Counted from the first letter of the stretch, positions 45,836 through 55,934 are shown. The stretch: 64,000 nucleotides of DNA from an uncultured Rubrobacteraceae bacterium (GCA_902806095.1 CADCVF010000081.1:78310-142309), one strand, 5' to 3'. Notes: a model not told the origin generated them from the sequence alone. Program-made: numbers and translations.

Positions 45836-46705
45836 CTGACACAGGACTCGAACAAGGCCGCACTCGTAGTTTGTGGGCCGACGGCGGGCGGCAAGAGCGA
45901 ACTCTCCGATGACGTGGCCGAGAGGCTCACCGAGGCTGAGGGTCGCCACGTACCCACGCTGGCCGTCGATTCCATGCAAGTCTACAGGGAGCTGCCTGTG
46001 ATCACCAACCAGGCCAGAAGGAGGCCGGCGGAGCTAGTCGGCATCGTATCTGTAACCGAGGAATGGACAGTCGCCAGGCACAGGGCGCGTGCCGAGGAGA
46101 TCATCGCACCAGAAGCTACTTTCGTCCTCGACGCGGGAACGGGGATGTACCTGAATGCGATCCTGCTAGATATCCCTCTCGCGCCAAAGGTCTCTTCCCT
46201 GTTGCGCCGGCAGGCGCAGGAGGCTGCTGCGAACGAATCCAACCCTCGCAGGGCTGCGCGGACGAAAGAGCTGGAACTGGCCGGGGCCGGGGGCCGGGGT
46301 TCTATCTGGGAGGGAGAACTTCTCTACGACACTACCATCGTCTACCTCCGCCCAGAGAGGCATGCGGTCGACGCCGCCATCGGCGAGAGGTCCAAGAGAA
46401 TAACCCTGGACGGCGTGCGCGAAGCCGAGAGACTCAAAGCCATGGTCGCGGCGGGGAAGAGTGTAAGCCCCCAGGTCATGGACTCCGTAGGGGTGCGCGA
46501 GCTCTCCGGGCACCTCGCAGGGACGCTCTCTCTGCCGCAGGCACAGGACCTCATTTCGACCCGTACCAGACGGCTCGCCCGACGCCAGATGCGCTGGTTC
46601 GACAAGCTGGTGCGTACACTCGAAGGCCGCGCCAGGATTACCGTCTTGCATTGCCCGTATCACGAGAGAAATTTGCATAATATGCATGATATAATTGGTA
46701 TATGA
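45836..46705 (+). CDS. miaA: tRNA dimethylallyltransferase MiaA (divergent)
   Basis: 289 residues from CTG 45836, with GAGGT (45824-45828) 7 bases upstream. The first ordinary in-frame start (GTG 45914) would delete the P-loop CGPTAGGKSEL at bases 45872-45904, so a non-standard start is required. DSMQVYRELPV (about 45), DAGTGMYLNAIL (about 101) and the C-terminal DSVGVRELSGHLAGTLSLPQ with RRLARRQMRWF match MiaA. The segment usually containing the PHH-type substrate motif is replaced by an unusual sequence. It should prenylate A37 before MiaB acts. The last bases encode the promoter of hflX. Confidence 0.85.
   Translation: MTQDSNKAALVVCGPTAGGKSELSDDVAERLTEAEGRHVPTLAVDSMQVYRELPVITNQARRRPAELVGIVSVTEEWTVARHRARAEEIIAPEATFVLDAGTGMYLNAILLDIPLAPKVSSLLRRQAQEAAANESNPRRAARTKELELAGAGGRGSIWEGELLYDTTIVYLRPERHAVDAAIGERSKRITLDGVREAERLKAMVAAGKSVSPQVMDSVGVRELSGHLAGTLSLPQAQDLISTRTRRLARRQMRWFDKLVRTLEGRARITVLHCPYHERNLHNMHDIIGI
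46674..46695 (+). promoter_or_regulatory. Extended -10 promoter and palindrome upstream of hflX
   Basis: TGATATAAT (46687-46695) is a perfect extended -10 (TGN-TATAAT) inside the miaA 3' end. It is directly preceded by the 13-base palindrome TGCATAATATGCA (46674-46686). The hexamer ends at 46695, which puts the start of transcription at about 46702, the A of the hflX ATG. A leaderless mRNA is predicted, with the palindrome as a possible operator. Confidence 0.6.
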
Positions 46706-47943
46706 GTGAGGAGAGAGCGGTACTGGTAGGCGCTGGGGAGAGGCGCCACGTGGCGGAGCTAGGGCGGTTGGCGAGCACGCTTGGGATCGGGATCGCCGGT
46801 GTACTCGAGCAGGCTCGCAGGGACGGCACTGGTTACATAGGGCGTGGCAAGCGCGAAGAGTTGCGTGATTTGGTAGAGGAGACTGGGGCGCGTTTCGTCG
46901 TCTGCGACGACGAGTTGACCGCCTCACAGGCTAGGGTACTGGAGAAGGCGTGTGGCGTCTCCGTCGTGGACAGGACGGAGTTGATCATCCGCATCTTCGA
47001 GGCGCATGCCAGGGACGCGGCGAGCCGCCTCGAGGTCGAGCTCGCCGACCTGGAGTACCGTTTGCCGAGGGTCAAGGGAAAGAACCCTGAGTTGAGTCGC
47101 CTCGGGGGTGGAGGGGTCACCACCAGGGGCCCTGGCGAGCAACAGCTAGAGTACGACAGGCGTGTCATCCGCGAGCGCATAGCGACCATAAACCGCAAGC
47201 TCGAGGAGGAGAAGGCAGGCAGGGCCGTCAGGGGTACCCGTCTTAGAGAAGATGGACCACCGACCGTCGCGCTGGTGGGCTACACCAACGCCGGCAAGAC
47301 TACCATCTTGAACGCTCTCAGCGGGGCTAGTAGGTCGACGAAAGACAGGCTATTCGAGACGCTGGAGACTACCACGCGTCGAGTCGAGGGAGGCAGGAAG
47401 AACGGGCCCGATGGCATGTGGCCAGACTTCGTCGTCACCGACACCGTAGGGTTTATAAGGAAGCTTCCCACGCAACTGGTGCATTCTTTCGCCTCGACGC
47501 TGGAGGTGGCCCGTAACGCCGATGTCACGGTCGTGTGCGCGGACGCCTCGAGCGAGGAACTCGAGGAGGAGATCCAGACGGTCACACGCACACTGTCTGA
47601 GGCGGTCGAGAACGGAGTTGGACCTGGGTCCATTATTATGTGCCTCAACAAGATGGACCTGGTCTCAGAGAGGCATGCTTCGGAGTTGCGTAGGGATCAT
47701 CCGCAGGCAGTCACCATAAGCGCCACCCTGGACACTGAGGCGCTTGTGGAGGAGATCTACGCCGCGATAGCCTCGAGGAGGGAGAGGATGCGAGTTCTTA
47801 TTCCTCACGCCGACTATGCTGCGGCGAGCCGTCTCTACGGCCTGGCGGAGATCCACGCCCAGGAGAACACAGACTCCGGCCTGTGGATGGATGTCAGCCT
47901 CCCCCTTTCGGCCTCGGGTAAGTACGCCCCCTACAGGGTTTGA
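46702..47943 (+). CDS. hflX: Ribosome-associated GTPase HflX
   Basis: 413 residues. The N-terminal HflX domain has YIGRGKREEL, DRTELIIRIFEAHARD and the Gly-rich GGGGVTTRGPGEQQLE (about residues 135-150). The GTPase shows GYTNAGKTTILNALSG (about 192), DTVGFIRKLP (about 249) and NKMD (about 316). HflX rescues stalled or heat-damaged ribosomes by splitting them. The ATG overlaps the miaA stop by 4 bases, so it can be read with miaA or alone from its own promoter. Confidence 0.95.
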   Translation: MSEERAVLVGAGERRHVAELGRLASTLGIGIAGVLEQARRDGTGYIGRGKREELRDLVEETGARFVVCDDELTASQARVLEKACGVSVVDRTELIIRIFEAHARDAASRLEVELADLEYRLPRVKGKNPELSRLGGGGVTTRGPGEQQLEYDRRVIRERIATINRKLEEEKAGRAVRGTRLREDGPPTVALVGYTNAGKTTILNALSGASRSTKDRLFETLETTTRRVEGGRKNGPDGMWPDFVVTDTVGFIRKLPTQLVHSFASTLEVARNADVTVVCADASSEELEEEIQTVTRTLSEAVENGVGPGSIIMCLNKMDLVSERHASELRRDHPQAVTISATLDTEALVEEIYAAIASRRERMRVLIPHADYAAASRLYGLAEIHAQENTDSGLWMDVSLPLSASGKYAPYRV

Positions 47944-48704
47944 AGGTACTGAGGCTCTACCCGCCCCCAGGGAGGGAGGTCTCAGCCATCTACGAAGACC
48001 TGGACCTGCCGCCCACAGGGCGCCGCGACGCGGCGGGGCCATACGTGGTCATCAACACGGTCAGCTCGGTGGACGGCAGGACCGCCTTGGAGGGGAAGGC
48101 CGCAGGCTTGGGGAGCAGAATCGACCGCAGGACGATGCGGACCCTCCGTTCCAGGGCCGACGCCGTGATGATCGGCGCCGGCACGCTGCGGGCCGAGAGG
48201 CTCTCACTCGGCCTCGACCCGGCGGATGGTGTGCCGCAACCGCTCGCGATCATTGTTACCAACACGGGCGACGTACCGCTGGAGGAACACCTCATCGTCA
48301 AGGGAGGCCAGGAAATCTTGATCCTGCTCTCCGATGCGGCTCCCAGTAGGGTTGTCGAACAATTGCGCAAGCTCGCGCCGGTAATGAGGGCGCCTGCCGA
48401 CTCCACTGGGGCCGTCGACCTCGGGAGAGCCCTGCTGGCCCTCAAGGCTGAGCGTGGTGTCCAGTCCCTGGTGGTCGAAGGCGGACCAGGTCTGAGCCAC
48501 GCCCTGATCTCGCATAGCCTCGTTGACGAGCTCTTCCTCACCGTGGCGCCCGAACTGCTTGGCGGCGCCGCCGAGCAGACCCTTACATTGCTCCGAGGTC
48601 CCACGCTCCCAGCTCGCGACCGTCCTACCCTCGACCTGCTTTCCATCCACCTGGCGGATGGTGAGATCTTCTTGCGATACTCTTTTCCAAAGGACAGAAC
48701 ATGA
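47940..48704 (+). CDS. RibD C-terminal domain (DHFR-like) reductase
   Basis: 254 residues from TTG 47940, overlapping the hflX stop by 4 bases. DHFR-like fold motifs: VVINTVSSVDGRTALEG (about 36), RSRADAVMIGAGTLRAE (about 70), SLVVEGGPGLSHALI (about 177) and DELFLTVAPELLGGA. It has no deaminase domain. Stand-alone members reduce the riboflavin precursor DARPP or act on other pterin-like substrates; the neighbours do not decide which. NADPH use is inferred from the family. Confidence 0.82.
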   Translation: MKVLRLYPPPGREVSAIYEDLDLPPTGRRDAAGPYVVINTVSSVDGRTALEGKAAGLGSRIDRRTMRTLRSRADAVMIGAGTLRAERLSLGLDPADGVPQPLAIIVTNTGDVPLEEHLIVKGGQEILILLSDAAPSRVVEQLRKLAPVMRAPADSTGAVDLGRALLALKAERGVQSLVVEGGPGLSHALISHSLVDELFLTVAPELLGGAAEQTLTLLRGPTLPARDRPTLDLLSIHLADGEIFLRYSFPKDRT

Positions 48705-48741
48705 TGGTGGTAGGATCGGTTCCAGGATTGGAGTGAGGTAA

Positions 48742-50491
48742 TTGGCCGAACTTAGCGAAGCCCATATCCAGAGGTATTCCTCCCCCGAATCGTTTCGTCG
48801 GGGTCGGGACTACTATCGGCAGGGTGCTGTGGCTTCTCTGACCTTGCGAGGTCAGGAGCTTCGGGCTGAGGTGGCAGGCAGTCAGTTCGCTCCCTACGGC
48901 GTTCGCGTAGTCTTCGATGAGGCCGGAATCATCCATGCTACGTGCAGCTGCCCTTATGAGTGGGGCGGCCCTTGCAAGCACATCGTTGCCGCCTTGGTCG
49001 CCTACTCCAACGAGCCTGAATCGGTGCGGGAGCTGCCCGAGCTCGAAGAGGCACTCTCCGGGCTGGAGAGAGAAGAGCTGAAGGATCTCGTGCTGAAGCT
49101 GGCAGAGCGCTACCCTTCCCTGGGCGAGGCCATCGAGGGTGAGATCGCCCTCTCGTCCACCTCCGAGTCTCGCCAGGTCAACGTGGACGCCATCAGGCGT
49201 AGTCTCCGCGCCAGCATCCAGGCCCAGGGCTATCCTGAGCCCTACTATGACTACTGGCACACTTCCGGAAACCTTGATGAGGCACGCCGCATCCTCCAAG
49301 GTGCGTGTGACCTCATCCGGGCTGACGACGCTCCCGGCGCCCTGCGTGTCCTCGAGGCAATCACCGAAGAGTACCTGGAGGCCCCGGACGCGCTCGACTG
49401 GGAGATAATGGGCGACTACGGCGGCGAGCTCCTCGATTTCTTCGAGGAGGTAGGAGCGGCCCTCACCGAGGCCCTGTTGAGCGTAGAGCTCACCACTGCG
49501 GAGAGGGAGGACTATGGCGCAAAGCTCGACGTGTGGCTGGGCGAGCTAGGGGATTACGGTGTCGGAGATACCTTCGGCGCGGCCTTCCGGGCTGTCGAGC
49601 AGGGCTGGTCCTACCCGCCGCTGGTGCTGGTGCTGGAGGGTGCGATCCCTGACGACGACTACTTCGAGGAGCTTTTCGACGACCCGCCGCTGACGGCCGC
49701 CCGCCTGAACGTGCTCGCACGCCGGGGCCGCCATGAGGAGTACCTGCACCTCTCGGCAGCCGCGGGCGAGGACACGAGCCACGCTATCATGCTCGCCAGG
49801 CTTGACCGGGCCGATGAGGCCTTCGAGTACGCGTCGAAACACGTGCGGACCGGAGGAGGCTCTCGCCGTGGCCGAGGCCCTGCGCGAGCACGGTGATGCG
49901 GAGGCCGCACTACGGGTTGGAGAGAGGGGGCTCTCGCTAGAAGGCCGGAAGAGCAGGCTGGCGGCATGGGTCAGGGACTTCGCGGAAGGTCTTGGGCGCC
50001 GCGGGCTCGCCCTTGAAGCGGCGCTTGCCGCCTTCCACGCGGATCAGAACCTCGCCTCCTACCTGCGGGTAAGGGAGCTTGCCGGTGAGGCCTGGCCTGA
50101 GCATCGCGAGCAGTTGTTGGATCACCTGCGCCAGGGCACCTCCTACGTGCCAACGGGCCAGGTCGATGTCTTCCTGCACGAAGACCTCGTCGGAGACGCG
50201 ATCGCCGCGGTCGAAGGGGATCCTTTCGGAGGCCTGGTTGCTAGGGTAGCTGACGCGGCCATCGAGACGCACCCCGACTGGGTCATCGAGGCCTGTAGGA
50301 GGCAGGCCGAGGAGATCATGGACTAGGGCAGATCCAAGGACTACGACGAGGCCGTAGACTGGCTGGCGAAGGTGCGGGACGCCCATGTGGCCGCCGGGCG
50401 TGAGGAAGAGTGGCTGGCTTACCTCGAAGAACTCAAGGACCACCACCAGCGCAAGTACAAGCTGCGGCCGATGCTGGAGGATCTGGAGTAG
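48742..50491 (+). pseudogene. SWIM zinc finger protein, broken
   Basis: The first frame (48742-49896) begins MAELSEAHIQRYSSPESFRRG and has a SWIM motif ATCSCPYEWGGPCKHIVAAL (about residue 74). Homologous sequence then continues in the +1 frame from about 49850 (GPEEALAVAEALREHGDAEA), so there is a frameshift near 49848-49860. A TAG at 50324 stops this frame, after which clear coding continues in frame (DYDEAVDWLAKV) to the TAG at 50489. Two independent lesions mark it as a pseudogene of about 580 residues. SWIM proteins are often next to SNF2 helicases; none is seen here. Confidence 0.8.
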
Positions 50492-50510
50492 TTGGCAAAG
50501 AGGTTTGTAA

Positions 50511-50561
50511 GCAAGTCAGCACGCTCAGGCTTTGCCTTCGCTTGTCAGCACTTCAGCTTGC
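50511..50561. repeat. TGTCAGC-family intergenic repeat, single unit
   Basis: Reads GCAAGTCAGCACGCTC, a GGCTTTGCC core and CTTGTCAGCACTTCAGC. It is closely similar to 41121-41169 and to each half of the palindrome at 34907-35020. It lies between the SWIM pseudogene and the 3' end of the kinase gene. Confidence 0.75.
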
Positions 50562-50602
50562 CAGCGTTTTGCTTCTGGCCGTTGTAGGAGTAGGTTTATG
50601 GG

Positions 50603-53453
50603 TCATCCGGAGGGGATTCTGGCGAAGATTCGGACGCCTTTTCCTGGTCTGCTTGCGATCTCAAGCGTTCCGCCTTGGCGCGAGACTCGCTCGCGCATCG
50701 ACTTGAGGCCGAGGTGGCCGGGGAAGTCGCCCCCGGTGTCGAAGCCGACACCGTCGTCCGTGACTTCGAGCTTGATCCCCTCGAAGTCTCGTCCCAGCTT
50801 TAGCTTCACGTTGGCCGCACGGGCGTGCTTGACCGTGTTGTGCAACGCTTCCTGGGCGATGCGGTAGAGAGACTCTTTGGCTTCCAGGGGCGCGTCGGGT
50901 TCTTCGCCGAACGTGGTCTCGACCCTTATACCGTGGCGCGCCTGGACGGCGGCCTGCTTCTCGAGTGCGGCAACCAGCCCCTCCTTCTCGAGCGACTCCG
51001 GGCGCAGTTCGAAGATGAGGGCGCGCATCTCGGTCATGCCCGCCTCGGCCAGGGTGACGGCGTAGTCGAGCGGCCTGGCGGCGCGTTCCGGGTTGTCAGG
51101 CAGAACCTCGCGGGCGGTCTCGACCCCGAGGGCGATGCCGTAGAGGGCTTGCGAGACGGAGTCGTGCAGCTCGCGGGCCAGCTTCTGGCGCTCTTCGAGG
51201 GCGGCCTTGCCGCGGGCGTCGGAGAACAGGCGGGCGTTCTCCACGGCCACGGCGGCCTGGTCCGCCACGGCACCGAGGAAGACCTTCTCCTCCTCTCCGG
51301 GTTCTTGACCAGGGGGATAGGCGAAGTTGATTGCGCCCAGGGCCCTGCCTCTGGAGAGGAGCGGCACCACGTAGGTCATGTCCCACGGCACTCGCGGGTA
51401 GAAGCCGTTCATGGCGGCGAGACGGGGATTGGCTGGAACGGTCTGGCTGGCGTTGCTGAAGAGCACTGGCTTATGGGTGCGGATCGCTTCCCTGTTGGGG
51501 GACGTATCTCCGTCCTTCTTATAGGCTGCTTGCACGGCGGCCTCGTAGCCCTCGGACACGCCGTGGGAGCCAGCCAGACGGATCTCGTCCGCCTCCTCGT
51601 CGATCAGGACTATAAGGCAGAAGACCGCTGTGCTCGCGCTGACCACGCTTGCCGCTAGGGCGTTCAGGGTGTCCTCCATCGGCAGGTCGAGGACCAGATC
51701 TGCAGCGATGCGTGACAGCGTCTCCACGCGCTCTTCGAGCAACGCCTGCATCCGCGCACGCTCGGTGATGTCGTGGGCCACGCTGACGAGCGTCCGTTTG
51801 CCGTCGCGCAGGATCATGGTCGCGCTCACCTCGACGTCTAATGGCGTCCCGTCCTTGCGGATGTACTCTCTCGCCGACGGAAGGGTTTCCCTGCTCCAGA
51901 ACGCGTCGGATGTTAGCGTCGATGCTCCCGCGGTCGGCGGCGACCACGTCGTAAATAGTCATGTCGTGAAGCTCGTCCTCCGAGTAGCCGAGTGACTCGC
52001 GGAAGGCGGCGTTGGACTCCACGATGCGTCTGCTCTCGATATCTATGAGAAAGATGTTCTCCGTGGCCTGCTCTATCACGGTCCGGTAGAGTCGCTCGCT
52101 CTCTCTGAGGGCCGCCTCGGTCCTTTTGCGCTCGGTAACGTCGCGGACGATGGTGCAGATCACATCGCGCCCGTTTAGCCGGATCACGCTCACCCCGACC
52201 TCGACGTCCAACACGGCACCGTCTTTGCACCGGTACTTCCTGTTTCCCACGACGCGGCGTCTCAGTTCCAGGGTCCGCTTTATGGTCGAGTCGACGTTCT
52301 CGCGGGGATGATCCACGATGCGGTAGATCTCCATTGCCCCGAGCTCATCCGCCGTGTATCCGACCATCTTCTGGAAAGAGGGGTTCGTCTCCACAAAGCG
52401 GCGGGTCTCGGCGTCGAGCAGGTAGATGCCGTCAGTGGCCTGCTCGATCACTGCCCTGTAACGCTCCTCGCCGGCCCGCAGCCGCTCCTCCATCTGCCTG
52501 CGTTTTATAGCGGCACCCAGGGTACCTGCCGCCGCCCCGAGAGCCCCGACCTCAACCGCTGACCATTCGCGCTCCTCGACGCACTCGTCGAAGCCGATGA
52601 CCCCCCACCATCTTCCCTCGACGAAGATGGGTACGAGGGCTATGGAGTGGATTTCCTGGGCCCGAAGCGCGTGCTGCTCGCTGTCCGGGAAGTCCCTGAC
52701 GTGGCCGTAGACGAGATTCCCCTGTCCCAGTGCCCCTACCCACCGGCCAAAACCTGCTGCCCTGTAGGGGATGGCCTTCAGCACGGGATTGTCGATCTGC
52801 GCCGGCACTCCCGCCGACACCCACTCGTAACGCTGCGTGGCCCACAGCTCGCCGTCATCGTCCGTGAAGTTCTCGAAGATGTAGACGCGGCTTGCCTTCG
52901 CGGCTTCCCCGAGACGCCACAGGACGGCGTGCACGCTCTCTTCCCAACCCGCCGTTTCACCCAGAAACTGGTCGGAGGCGAAACGGACGGCGTCGAGAAT
53001 GGCGTCGCGCCGGCGCAGTTCTTCCTCGGTTCGCCTCCGCCTACGCCGCTCCTCGACCTCTTCCAGTCCCCGCTCTACCGTCGGGCAGAGGCGCCCGAGA
53101 TTGTCTTTCATGACATAGTCGTAGGCCCCTGCACGCATCGTCTCGACCGCCACGTCCTCACCGATCCTGCCGGAGACGACGATGAACGGCGCTTCCGTTT
53201 GCATCTCGCGCGCAAGCGCTAACGCCTCGGCGGCCCCGAAGGTCGGCATCCTGTAGTCCGAGAAGATCACATCCCACGAAGAAGCGGTTAGCTGATTCCG
53301 CATCGCCATTGCGGTCTCTACCCGCTCGTGCTCGGTCTCGTAGCCGCTTCTTTGGAGTTCGCGCAGGATAAGCAGCGCGTCGTTCTCGGAGTCCTCGACC
53401 AGAAGCACGCGCAGCGGCGCACGAAGTGCCCGGGGTTTTGGGGTCGCTACCAC
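50603..53453 (-). pseudogene. Hybrid histidine kinase (receiver-GAF-PAS-NarL-type kinase), frameshifted
   Basis: Translated from GTG 53453 on the minus strand. A receiver domain comes first (LRVLLVEDSENDALL, with IFSDYRMP and YDYVMKDN), then a GAF-like domain and two PAS domains (RYRAVIEQATDGIYLLD, LYRTVIEQATENIFLID). A third PAS domain is split. The frame is lost at the GA repeat at 51866-51872: adding one GA would restore GEREYIRKDG. The second part (50603-51829 open) contains the rest of PAS, a GAF domain, HisKA_3 (LARELHDSVSQALYGIAL) and an ATPase (DDGVGFDTGG, GHLGLKSMRERV). Either a recent pseudogene, a two-base slippage variant, or a sequencing error. Confidence 0.8.
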
Positions 53454-53540
53454 GGCTCCTCGTTCAACTCGTCCATGCTCACCAAGCCCGCACGGACGGC
53501 GTGCAGGGCGGCCTGGGTGCGGCTGGTGACGCCGAGGATG
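53447..53540 (-). pseudogene. C-terminal remnant of a NarL/LuxR response regulator
   Basis: The minus strand encodes LGVTSRTQAALHAVRAGLVS and MDELNEEPW ending in a TAG at 53449-53447 that overlaps the kinase GTG. This is the end of a LuxR-type HTH, the expected partner of the kinase. The rest is missing: beyond about 53540 the DNA belongs to an oppositely oriented transporter gene. Confidence 0.7.
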
Positions 53541-54560
53541 GCCGTGGTGGTTATCCCTATCGCGCTGGGGCACGTGCAAGAGAGCCGTGACCCTGAGGCT
53601 CACAGGCTCGACCTCGCCGGAGTGATCCTCGCTACGAGCGGGCTCGCGGGTCTGGTCTACGCCCTGATCGAATCCTCGGCCTTGGGCCTGGGCTCCCCGA
53701 GGGTGCTCTCCACCCTCATCCTAGGAGTGATCTCCCTTTCGGCCTTCGTCTTCGTCTAGCGGCGCGTCAAGGATCCGATGGTGCCACTTTCGCTGTTTCA
53801 CTCCAGGAGCTTCGCCGGCGCAAACCTGGTGACGCTCCTGTTCTACATGGCCCTGACCGGCTCTCTTTTCTTCCTGCCTTTCCTCATGATGCAGGTTCAT
53901 GGATACTCGGCATTCGCCTCGGGCAGCGTGTTTCTGCCCTTTGTGGCGATGGCCCTCCTGATCGGCCGCCTCTCCGGGCGCATATGCGCCCGCTTCGGGG
54001 CGAAGATGCCGCTCATTGTAGCTTCCCTCTCCGTCGCGGCGGGCTTACTGCTTTTCGCCCTGCCTGGTGCGGGGCACGGTTCCTACTGGATCTCGTTCTT
54101 CCCTGCGATGATCGTTCAGGGCTTCGGGATGGCGCTGGCGATAACCCCGTTGACTACGGTAGCGCTCGGCTCGGTAGAGAGTGAGCACTCAGGGCTCGCC
54201 TCTGGCGTGAACAACGCCGTGACCAGGGTGGCAGGGCTTTTGGCTGTCGCTGTTCTTGGGGTGTTGGTCTACGGGGCGTTCTCTGCGAGTCTCGATGCCC
54301 GCATGGAAGAGATGGAGATGCCTGGCGAGATCCGGATCGCCATGGAGGCGGCGAAGGCGGACCTCGGAGCGGCAGAGGCGCCAGCGGGCGTGGACGCGGG
54401 GACAGAGGCGCGGATCGAAGGCCCCGTAGAGGAGTCCTTTGTCGCAGGGTTCCGGGCCGTGATGCTCGTATCTGCCGGGCTCGCGCTCACCAGCGCCCTG
54501 GTTGCGGCGCTTCTGGTGGCAGACAAGAGGGTCACCTCCGCGAGTGGACAGCCCGCTCGC
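53538..54560 (+). pseudogene. MFS drug transporter (EmrB/QacA type), truncated and interrupted
   Basis: Only the second half is present. It starts abruptly with VVIPIALGHVQESRDPEAHRL, normally mid-protein, then membrane helices. A TAG at 53757 falls inside a conserved loop (FVFV-stop-RRVKDPMVPLSLF). The rest continues in frame from 53760 (FLPFLMMQVHGYSAFASG, VNNAVTRVAGLLAVAVLGVL). The C-terminal end is unclear, because no stop occurs before the next gene. It would have been a proton-driven efflux pump. Confidence 0.8.
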
Positions 54561-54929
54561 CGGGTGGACGCCGGTAGCGTACCGGTCCTACGCGCCGCGT
54601 CCCTGCCGGATCTGGCAGTGGCGCCTCATTTCTCGGTATGGCATCATGCGGCGGGTGAGAATCGGCCCATCGTGGAGTGGGACAGGGGAAAGCGTTGCAC
54701 GAGTCCGAAGGGTGTGGTTCGCGGCGACGCGCCTAGTGACGTACGTGACGCTCCATTATGCCGGACGGGGCGATCGAGAAGGGGAGGCGCTCATCTCCCT
54801 GCTCGGGTACTCAGATTCGTGGCACTCCCAAAGCCGGTCACTGACCTCGTTCTCGGCCGAGCCCCGGCTAGTGGCCAGACCACCAACCCCCGTAGGTCAA
54901 CTGCCGAACACGAGACAAGGAGGGACATC
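54561..54929. other. Region without a clear gene
   Basis: All three plus frames are partly open but composition and codon pattern are not convincing. It contains the ribosome binding site (AAGGAGG, just before 54925) of the next gene. I see no clear promoter. Confidence 0.4.
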
Positions 54930-55934
54930 ATGACTGAACAAGGGCGACATCGTCATGAGGAGTACGGTAGCGACCCTGACGGACCGCGCCAACTTCCCTA
55001 CAGCGATTATCCGAAGGCCGTAGACGTCGCCCCCCACGGGATGCAACCCCTGCCGGCGTCCTTGCCGCTCGTGGATTTCGCGCGGGCCGAACCCTACCGT
55101 AGCAGGCGGTACACCACGGTCCTCGCGCCGGAACTGACCAAGGATCAACACTTGCAGATGGCGTGGGTGATAGCAGCGGGGTTCGTCCGCTGGGAACCTC
55201 AGGCCCGCCACCTCCGGCCGCCGAAGCATCCGCCCGCGGGGCTCATGGAGGCGCGCCACACCGATCCTTTCGGGACCGACCCGTTCGGTTCGTGGGACAC
55301 GGAGACGCAGATGTATTGGATCGTGCGTCTCACCGCCCTGACCGACCCCACCAGCCCCCAGGGCGCCATCGAGGTCAACGAGGAGACGCTGGCCCAATCC
55401 CTGGCCATCTTGGATGGGGACGGGCGCGTTATTGGCGCCGCTTTCAACGAGACGATGGCGCCCTTAGGCGTGGAACCCCCCTTAAGGGAGGACGACCCGT
55501 TCCTCGACACCTTATTGGGGGTCTGGGAGCCGGTCTACGGAGCGTTGGGCGCCCAGGACGCGGCGGCGCTGCCGGCCCTCTCCGCGCGGTACCCTAAGTT
55601 CCGGGAGGCGTACGAGAAGGGCAAGGTCAGCCACCACATCTTGATCGCCCGCTCCGAGGATCTCCCGAAAGGGGACGCCTTCGAGCTCGTGGCCGCGAGC
55701 GCGGAACGCTGCCAGGCGCTCGGCTACGAATATCTGGTCACCGAGGCCACCAACCAGTGGACGGGAGCGGCCTTCGAGGCCTTGGGCGGGGTACGCGTAC
55801 ACTTCCGTCCGTTCCTGGTCGAGCCCGCCGTTCGCAAGAGCGACGAGCCGCTCGAGGACGTAACTACGAGCCCGAACGGATTCCTCGCCGACAAGGACAG
55901 CGGGGGCATGTTCTACGTGACCCGTCTCTCCTAA
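54930..55934 (+). CDS. Uncharacterised protein with possible acetyltransferase-like C-terminus
   Basis: 334 residues from ATG 54930, with a strong AAGGAGG 5-6 bases upstream. The frame is open far upstream into the transporter remnant, but this start is clearly favoured. A His/Asp-rich N-terminus is followed by a domain with LDGDGRVIGAAFNE (about 168) and a C-terminal stretch (RCQALGYEYLVTEATNQWTG, then FEALGGVRVHFRPF) that reads like the end of a GNAT fold. The acetyl-CoA-binding motif is not obvious, so the call is tentative. It may form a unit with the gene at 56009. Confidence 0.55.
   Translation: MTEQGRHRHEEYGSDPDGPRQLPYSDYPKAVDVAPHGMQPLPASLPLVDFARAEPYRSRRYTTVLAPELTKDQHLQMAWVIAAGFVRWEPQARHLRPPKHPPAGLMEARHTDPFGTDPFGSWDTETQMYWIVRLTALTDPTSPQGAIEVNEETLAQSLAILDGDGRVIGAAFNETMAPLGVEPPLREDDPFLDTLLGVWEPVYGALGAQDAAALPALSARYPKFREAYEKGKVSHHILIARSEDLPKGDAFELVAASAERCQALGYEYLVTEATNQWTGAAFEALGGVRVHFRPFLVEPAVRKSDEPLEDVTTSPNGFLADKDSGGMFYVTRLS

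Noticed and set aside
48742..50491. Programmed frameshifting in the SWIM-finger gene
   Set aside because: No slippery sequence is evident and a second, independent stop lies downstream, so decay is simpler.
34907..50561. TGTCAGC repeats as a CRISPR array
   Set aside because: Copies are 6-9 kb apart and palindromic, with no regular spacers and no cas genes.
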